Source: Armatimonadota bacterium
Lineage (GTDB): Bacteria > Armatimonadota > JAAZEB01
Assembly (NCBI GenBank): GCA_012841485.1
Contig: DUUU01000209.1
Coordinates: 1-10,553 of the forward strand
DNA length: 10,553 nt
Direction: 5' to 3'
A program made the position numbers and the translations under genes. The first letter of the stretch is position 1. Each line of letters starts with the position of its first letter. Below are positions 6,712-10,553 of the stretch, one piece after another. The notes under the pieces are model-generated. The model saw nothing but the letters and a program-made list of their open reading frames with translations. It ran no database searches and was not told the origin of the DNA.

Positions 6712-8769
6712 ATGGAACGACAGCGGAGGCAGGCTCGGCCTGCAGGGCAACGCGGCGCGGGAACGCCCCCCGCCGCGGAATCCGCCTTCATCCATCTCGA
6801 GCCCGTCTCTCCCGAGGATGCGCTCGAGCGCGAGTGGCTCTGTACGAACGGCCTCGGCGGCTATGCCATGGGCAGCATTGCCGGCGCCTGCACAAGGCGC
6901 TACCACGGCCTCCTCGTTGCCGCGCTCATGCCCCCCCTGGGGCGCACCGTCCTGTGCGCCAAAGTAGACGAGACCTTCGAGACGGCCGGCGAGACGCTCG
7001 CCCTGGGCGCCAACGAGTTTGCCGATGGCACACGTGCCCCCTGGGGAGTCACCCACCTCTCCTCGTTCCGTCTGGAGGGCGCGCGACCCACCTGGCGCTA
7101 TGCCGTTCCGGGGGGCGTCCTCCAAAAGAGCATCTGGATGCTCTACGGCCGCTCGACGACCTGCGTGCGCTATCTCACCGAGCAGACCGGCGGGCGCCTC
7201 CGCCTGGCCATCTTTGCCACCCATCGCGACTACCATCACGAGACGCGGGGCTCCACGGAGTGGCGCTTCGATATCCAGCCCATCGCCGCAGGTGCCGAAG
7301 TGGTGGCATTTCCCGGGGCTACTCCCTGGCGCATCCTCGGCCCCACCGGGGCGTGCTTCACGCCCATCGGCGATTGGTGGTGGCGCTTCCACCATCGCCA
7401 CGAGCAAGCGCGCGGCCTCGATTGCGAGGAAGACCTCCTCCTGGTGGGAACCCTGGAGTTCCCGCTATCGCCCGGCCGGGCCGGTTTCGTCGTCGTCACC
7501 ACCGAACCCGCTACTCCCGATGGAAGCACCCCGGAGCTCTGCCCCGCCCGCGAGTGGAAGCGACAGCTAGCGCGCGAGAGCGAGCTCGTCCGCCGCGCGG
7601 GCGCCGAAGCCGATCCCCTGCGTGCCCAACTCGTCCTCGCCGCCGACCAGTTCCTGGTGCGCCGTGGCAATGCGCCTCGGGGCGAAGCCGGCACCATCCT
7701 GGCCGGCTACCCCTGGTTCAGCGACTGGGGCCGCGACACGATGATCGCCCTGCCCGGGCTCACCCTCTCCACCGGACGCTACTCCGAGGCGCGGCGCATC
7801 CTGGTCACCTACGCCCGATACCTGGACCAGGGGATGCTGCCCAACCGCTTCCCCGATGGGGGGGAATCCCCCGACTACAACACCGTGGATGCCACGCTCT
7901 GGTTCTTCCAGGCGGTCGCCGCCTACACGGCGGCCAGCGGCGACGACACGCTCGTCGCCGAGCTCTTCCCGGCGCTCGATGAAGTGGTGGCGTGGCATCT
8001 CTGCGGCACGCGCTATGGGATCGGCGTCGACCCGGGAGATGGCCTGCTTCGCGCCGGGGAGAAGGGCTCGCAGCTCACCTGGATGGATGCCAAAGTCGGC
8101 GATTGGGTGGTCACCCCCCGCCAGGGAAAGCCGGTGGAGATCAACGCGCTCTGGTATAACGCGCTCTGCCACATGCACGCCTGGGCCGAGCGCCTGGGGC
8201 TTCCACCTCGCCCGCGCGCCTCTTACAGCGCGTCCTACGCCGAGTTGGCCGCTCGAGCCCGCGAGAGCTTCAAGGCGCGCTTCTGGTGCCCGCAGGGCTA
8301 CCTCTACGATGTGGTCGACACGCCGGATGGCGTCCCCGATCCTCGCCTCCGCCCGAATCAGCTCTTCGCGGCCGCGCTCCCCCACCCCATCCTGGAGCGT
8401 GGGCGCACCCAGACGATGCTCGCGACTGTCCGCCGGTACCTGCTCACGCCCGTAGGCATGCGCACGCTCGCGCCCGAGCACCCCGACTATCAGGGCCGAT
8501 ATGCCGGCGACCAATGGCACCGCGATGGGGCATACCATCAGGGTACCGTCTGGCCCTGGCTCCTCGGTGGCTACGTGGATGCCCGTCGCCGCCTCGGCGC
8601 CTCCGCGGCGGAGCTGCGTGGCCTCACCCGCGAGTTGGTCCAACACCTGGGGCAGGCCGGCGTCGGCAGCATCAGCGAGATCTTCGATGGCGCGCCCCCA
8701 CACCACCCCGGCGGCTGTCCGGCCCAGGCCTGGAGCGTCGGCGAGCTGTTGCGCATCCTCAGCGAGTGA
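6712..8769 (+). CDS. Glycogen debranching enzyme (amylo-alpha-1,6-glucosidase, GDE_N + GDE_C type)
   Basis: The product is a 685-residue cytoplasmic enzyme expected to hydrolyse alpha-1,6 branch points of glycogen or limit dextrins. Residues 30-300 form the GDE_N beta domain, with C44-TNGLGGYAMG and R62-RYHGLLVAA. The rest is an (alpha/alpha)6 barrel with WFSDWGRDTMIALPGL (D338, R341, D342), SPDYNTVDATLWF (D388, D393), LTWMDAK (D459), PVEINALWYNAL (E476), YHQGTVWPWLLGGY (H609) and SISEIFDG (E656). All are hallmarks of the bacterial/archaeal family, and the length is near the usual 620-720. The ATG at 6712 has GAGGGA five bases before it. A GTG at 6682 would add ten residues but has no comparable site. 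The N-terminal 20 or so residues (RQRRQARPAGQRGAG) are basic and low-complexity, probably disordered. It follows the glycosyltransferase on the same strand but across a 244-base gap that may hold its own promoter. Confidence 0.95.
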   Translation: MERQRRQARPAGQRGAGTPPAAESAFIHLEPVSPEDALEREWLCTNGLGGYAMGSIAGACTRRYHGLLVAALMPPLGRTVLCAKVDETFETAGETLALGANEFADGTRAPWGVTHLSSFRLEGARPTWRYAVPGGVLQKSIWMLYGRSTTCVRYLTEQTGGRLRLAIFATHRDYHHETRGSTEWRFDIQPIAAGAEVVAFPGATPWRILGPTGACFTPIGDWWWRFHHRHEQARGLDCEEDLLLVGTLEFPLSPGRAGFVVVTTEPATPDGSTPELCPAREWKRQLARESELVRRAGAEADPLRAQLVLAADQFLVRRGNAPRGEAGTILAGYPWFSDWGRDTMIALPGLTLSTGRYSEARRILVTYARYLDQGMLPNRFPDGGESPDYNTVDATLWFFQAVAAYTAASGDDTLVAELFPALDEVVAWHLCGTRYGIGVDPGDGLLRAGEKGSQLTWMDAKVGDWVVTPRQGKPVEINALWYNALCHMHAWAERLGLPPRPRASYSASYAELAARARESFKARFWCPQGYLYDVVDTPDGVPDPRLRPNQLFAAALPHPILERGRTQTMLATVRRYLLTPVGMRTLAPEHPDYQGRYAGDQWHRDGAYHQGTVWPWLLGGYVDARRRLGASAAELRGLTRELVQHLGQAGVGSISEIFDGAPPHHPGGCPAQAWSVGELLRILSE

Positions 8770-8806
8770 ATATGCCTTTGTGACCATCCACCCGCCGGGC
8801 GTCGTT

Positions 8807-8836
8807 ACCACGGATGAAGGGAACGGACACGGATGG
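8807..8836. repeat. 30-base direct repeat, copy A
   Basis: It begins ACCACGGATGAAGGG and ends ACGGACACGGATGG. It matches copy B at 9026-9055 in 28 of 30 positions, differing at positions 16 (A/G) and 28 (T/C). A CCGCCGG block lies just before both copies. The unit contains CGGA and GGA(C/T) submotifs. It lies 37 bases past the stop of the debranching enzyme. Confidence 0.85.
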
Positions 8837-8852
8837 TGTGGGCCGCCCACAC

Positions 8853-8875
8853 GCGCGGAGCTGGAAGCTCCGCGC
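8853..8875. repeat. Perfect stem-loop, ten pairs (element 1)
   Basis: GCGCGGAGCT, loop GGA, AGCTCCGCGC. It is the first strong hairpin after the debranching enzyme stop and could act as a transcript-end hairpin, though no T run follows. It is related to 8980-9001 by two compensatory base-pair differences. AGCCC-TTC-GGGCT (8889-8901) forms a second small hairpin right after it. Confidence 0.7.
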
Positions 8876-8912
8876 TGCTTCCCAGCAAAGCCCTTCGGGC
8901 TCCCCCTCCCAG
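8875..8912. repeat. Dispersed repeat fragment, copy 2
   Basis: This stretch begins CTGCTTCCCAGCAAAGCCC and ends GGGCTCCCCCTCCCAG. It aligns with 1-42 at the far end of the window, with single-base changes and small gaps. It starts on the last base of the hairpin at 8853-8875, so hairpin and fragment may be one element of which copy 1 shows only part. Confidence 0.5.
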
Positions 8913-8979
8913 CCCTCGCCATATTGAGGCATCCGGGGGTGTCGCCCAACCCAGCCCGGCAGGGCTTCGCTCACAAGCA

Positions 8980-9001
8980 GCGCGGGGATGGATCCCCGCG
9001 C
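8980..9001. repeat. Perfect palindrome/stem-loop, ten pairs (element 2)
   Basis: GCGCGGGGAT, centre GG, ATCCCCGCGC. The outer six pairs are identical to the stem at 8853-8875. Pair 7 is G-C instead of A-T and pair 9 is A-T instead of C-G, so both differences keep pairing. Confidence 0.7.
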
Positions 9002-9025
9002 GCCGGGTTGCGCCCCGCCGGTGAC

Positions 9026-9055
9026 ACCACGGATGAAGGGGACGGACACGGACGG
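9026..9055. repeat. 30-base direct repeat, copy B
   Basis: Second copy of the unit at 8807-8836, 219 bases downstream in the same orientation, 28 of 30 identical. Spacer size and only two copies argue against a CRISPR or tandem array. Confidence 0.85.
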
Positions 9056-9090
9056 AGAGGCGCAGGCACCAGGGGCTGTGCAATCCATCC

Positions 9091-9103
9091 GGGATCCGGG
9101 CAT
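9091..9103. repeat. 13-base direct repeat GGGATCCGGGCAT, first copy
   Basis: An identical GGGATCCGGGCAT lies at 9368-9380, same orientation, 277 bases away. The two copies flank the hairpin chain at 9154-9325, which might mark the borders of one element, or the match may be minor. Confidence 0.5.
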
Positions 9104-9153
9104 GGGCCATGCGAGACGCCCTCGGAGGAACGCGAAGCGGTCCCATAGCCCAG

Positions 9154-9325
9154 CCCAGGGTCTCCTGACCCTGGGTGTCGTGTCAAGAAGACACCTGGAA
9201 CCCCAACGGGGTTCGACAACACGTGGTAGCGGCTTGTGCGGCCTCTTCGAGGTCGTACTTATCTCTGCCGGTGCATGACCCAGGGTACGGACACCCTGGG
9301 CTAAGCTGTGCAGCCCCTTCGGGGC
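9154..9325. repeat. Chain of five short perfect hairpins
   Basis: In order: CCCAGGGTC-TCCT-GACCCTGGG (9154-9175), GTGTC-AAGAA-GACAC (9180-9194), GAACCCC-AAC-GGGGTTC (9198-9214), CCCAGGGT-ACGGAC-ACCCTGGG (9279-9300) and GCCCC-TTC-GGGGC (9313-9325). The first and fourth share the same arms with different loops. Such density of perfect small stems is typical of REP-like intergenic elements, not of coding DNA. No transposase (for example a REP-associated tyrosine transposase) is present here. Confidence 0.65.
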
Positions 9326-9367
9326 CGGGGCAAGGCCGCCCACGAGGCGATGGCAGGAGAGGCCAGA

Positions 9368-9380
9368 GGGATCCGGGCAT
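9368..9380. repeat. 13-base direct repeat GGGATCCGGGCAT, second copy
   Basis: Identical to 9091-9103. It is the last recognisable repeat before the AT-richer promoter region of the next gene. Nothing else is seen from 9331 to 9440 except a small TTCCT/AGGAA hairpin at 9412-9426. Confidence 0.5.
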
Positions 9381-9450
9381 TCGAGCCGGGAGTCTCTGTA
9401 CCCAGATCGAATTCCTTGTCTAGGAAACTCCAGTAACCCTTACTTGGTCC

Positions 9451-9478
9451 TTTACATCCTCTTGTTATCTGGTATAAT
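9451..9478 (+). promoter_or_regulatory. Strong sigma-70-type promoter with extended -10
   Basis: TTTACA (9451-9456, five of six matches), a 16-base spacer, then a perfect TATAAT (9473-9478) preceded by TGG, making the extended -10 TGnTATAAT. It lies in an AT-richer island inside GC-rich DNA. Transcription would start near 9485 and run toward the nucleotidyltransferase gene 525 bases downstream. The same TGnTATAAT form is used by the tRNA promoter at 4431-4459. Confidence 0.85.
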
Positions 9479-9484
9479 AGGAGC

Positions 9485-10010
9485 GGATATCAACTGCCGC
9501 TCGCGAAGCAGCCTTTTGGAGCGAGAGCCAGGCTCCTCACGCGACGAGCAGCCTTCCTCTACCCCGTGCGCGCGCATCCGGAAGCAGCCGTTGCAGCGCG
9601 CGGGTGCCAGTGCCGGCTGTCTACCCGGCGGCAAGGAAGGCCCTCGTCATCGGAAGGAGCGCCGATCCGGGCCGCTCGCGAACGGAATTCCATACACAAC
9701 AGATCGGTCGCCGACACGCCCGGCAAAGCTCCGCCCCGTGGGGCCCCGGGCGCCGCCTCGGATCTCGCACGTGGAATGCTTGGTGCATCTCGCGGGCGTG
9801 CCGGACACGGTGAATGCCCTCTCCAGGGCTCTAGCCTGCCGGTTCGCACCTGCGCGGCTGCGCACTGAGCGGGTGTTCGGACGAGCGGGCATTCGCCCTG
9901 GTTCCGGCAGGTCTCCACGCCGAGCCAGCCGGCGGCTGGGTCAAAGACCGGCCGGAACAGGACTTGCCTCCTCGCGCCGCTCGCCCGCTTGGTGGGGGAA
10001 GGAGCGAAGA
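9485..10010 (+). promoter_or_regulatory. Long structured 5' leader of the nucleotidyltransferase gene, or a separate small RNA
   Basis: About 525 bases lie between the promoter and the start codon with no credible gene. Possible helices include GAGCGG/CCGCTC (9481-9502), CCC plus GCGCGC against GCGCGCGGG (9563-9604), immediately followed by TGCC+GCCGG against CCGGC+GGCA (9605-9633), GCCCT/AGGGC (9816-9829), TGCGC/GCGCA (9851-9864), GGGC/GCCC (9887-9898) and an eight-pair GTTCCGGC/GCCGGAAC (9901-9908 with 9951-9958) enclosing CCAGCC/GGCTGG (9925-9939). I recognise no known riboswitch, T-box, tmRNA, SRP or RNase P signature. No T-run terminator is seen, so read-through into the gene is expected. 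A separate ncRNA remains possible. Confidence 0.45.
9999..10004 (+). promoter_or_regulatory. Shine-Dalgarno site of the nucleotidyltransferase
   Basis: AAGGAG lies six bases before the ATG at 10011. This fixes the start, which directly opens the nucleotide-binding motif. Confidence 0.85.
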
Positions 10011-10553
10011 ATGAAGGCGGTCGTCATGGCCGGCGGTGAGGGAAGCCGTCTGCGTCCCCTCACCTGTAACCGTCCCAAGCCTCTCGTACCCATCGTCAAC
10101 AAGCCGATCATGCAGCACATCATCGAGCTGCTGGTCCGCTCTGGCTTCACCGACGTCATCGCCACGCTTCACTACCTGGCCGACGAGATTGAGACCTATT
10201 TTGGAGACGGGTCCGAGTTTGGCGTCCGGATGCGCTACACGGTCGAGGAGACACCCCTGGGCACCGCGGGCAGCGTGAAGCAGGCCGAGCCGTGGCTGTC
10301 CGACGGTACCTTCGTGATCATCTCCGGTGACGCGCTCACCGACTTCGATCTGCGCAAGGCGGTCGAATTCCATAAGCGCCACGGCTCGATGGCCACCATC
10401 GTCCTCACCCGCGTCGAGAGCCCGCTCGAGTACGGCGTGGTGATCACCGACCAGGACTCCCGAATCCGCCGCTTCCTGGAGAAGCCGGACTGGAGCCAGG
10501 TCTTCAGCGACACCATCAACACCGGCATCTACATCCTGGAGCCGGAGGTGCTC
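10011..10553 (+). CDS. Sugar-1-phosphate nucleotidyltransferase, mannose-1-phosphate guanylyltransferase type (3' end beyond window)
   Basis: The first 181 residues are present and the frame is still open at the window edge. The enzyme joins an NTP and a sugar-1-phosphate to give a nucleotide sugar (GDP-mannose or NDP-glucose) in the cytoplasm. The Rossmann fold opens with [18 protein letters not shown], the nucleotidyltransferase signature, with K23 in RPKPLVPI. Then come [11 protein letters not shown] (84-90), the metal-binding [10 protein letters not shown] (D107), EYGVV, and FLEKP (E157-K158). The run [18 protein letters not shown] closely recalls the bifunctional cyanobacterial/actinobacterial/Chloroflexi proteins of about 830 residues, in which this domain is followed by a hexapeptide region and a phosphomannomutase domain. 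That fusion is inferred, since the C-terminal part is not visible. An ADP-glucose or dTDP-glucose role is less likely but open. Confidence 0.9.
   Translation, partial: MKAVVMAGGEGSRLRPLTCNRPKPLVPIVNKPIMQHIIELLVRSGFTDVIATLHYLADEIETYFGDGSEFGVRMRYTVEETPLGTAGSVKQAEPWLSDGTFVIISGDALTDFDLRKAVEFHKRHGSMATIVLTRVESPLEYGVVITDQDSRIRRFLEKPDWSQVFSDTINTGIYILEPEVL

Larger units (their letters stand above)
8770..9330. other. Repeat- and hairpin-rich intergenic mosaic without a credible gene
   Basis: Open frames run through this stretch on both strands, but their translations are Pro/Arg/Gly/Ser-rich with no recognisable domain or ribosome site, so I treat it as non-coding. It holds a near-identical 30-base direct repeat (8807 and 9026), two related stem-loops (8853-8875 and 8980-9001), a fragment also present at 1-42, and a chain of five short perfect hairpins from 9154 to 9325. 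The make-up resembles intergenic repeat families whose spurious translations recur in large environmental bacterial genomes; I recall the style, not a named family. Confidence 0.6.

Noticed and set aside
6511..8949. Minus-strand and alternate-frame open frames over the glycogen debranching gene
   Set aside because: The plus-strand frame carries all family motifs; the others are low-complexity and lack ribosome sites.
8807..9055. CRISPR-like repeat
   Set aside because: Only two copies of the 30-mer, 219 bases apart, with hairpins in between and no cas genes.
8759..9343. Minus-strand open frame of 194 codons (and similar ones) in the repeat region
   Set aside because: Its translation repeats short phrases from the DNA repeats, shows no fold or homology I recognise, and crosses many perfect hairpins.
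9576..9616. Resemblance to SRP (4.5S) RNA: CCGGAAGCAGCC followed by a GC-rich stem and GTGCC
   Set aside because: The conserved SRP loop is GGTCAGG...GGAAGGAAGCAGCC; here the second GGAA and the GGTCAGG partner are missing, so the match is partial and probably chance.
9566..9868. Plus-strand open frame of 100 codons in the long leader
   Set aside because: Biased Ala/Arg/Pro/Ser content, no Shine-Dalgarno site before it, and it coincides with stem-forming sequence.

Overview
This is a GC-rich bacterial chromosomal segment with four protein genes, one tRNA and an unusually long, repeat- and hairpin-rich intergenic region. Bacterial signs are Shine-Dalgarno sites before every start, two sigma-70-type promoters with TGnTATAAT extended -10 boxes, and a tRNA with an encoded CCA end. 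A very large secreted CBM9/LamG/glycoside-hydrolase-like protein, a bacterial glycogen debranching enzyme and a cyanobacterial/actinobacterial-style sugar nucleotidyltransferase would fit Armatimonadota, Planctomycetota or a related saccharolytic phylum. That lineage guess is weak, because no marker gene is present.

Layout. Positions 1-63 hold a dispersed repeat fragment. From 3915 back to 64 (minus) lies a 1283-residue exported multidomain carbohydrate-active protein. Upstream of it, also on minus, is tRNA-Lys(TTT) at 4310-4385 with a convincing promoter at 4431-4459. Divergently, 4722-6467 (plus) encodes a GT-B glycosyltransferase of the glycogen/starch synthase type. A 244-base gap with two AT-rich perfect inverted repeats leads to 6712-8769, a glycogen debranching enzyme. 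Then come about 1.24 kb without a credible protein gene. Its first part (8770-9330) is a mosaic of direct repeats and perfect short hairpins. Its second part starts with a strong promoter at 9451-9478 and forms a leader of about 525 bases with many potential helices. The last gene, from 10011, is a sugar-1-phosphate nucleotidyltransferase (mannose-1-phosphate guanylyltransferase type) cut by the window edge.

Together the plus-strand genes point to storage-polysaccharide and nucleotide-sugar metabolism: chain elongation, branch removal and activated-sugar supply. The minus-strand protein would act outside the cytoplasm on glycans. The least explained parts are the hairpin/repeat mosaic, including two related stem-loops that differ by compensatory base-pair changes, and the long leader with mutually exclusive helices before the nucleotidyltransferase. 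No phage, IS, CRISPR or defence genes are visible.
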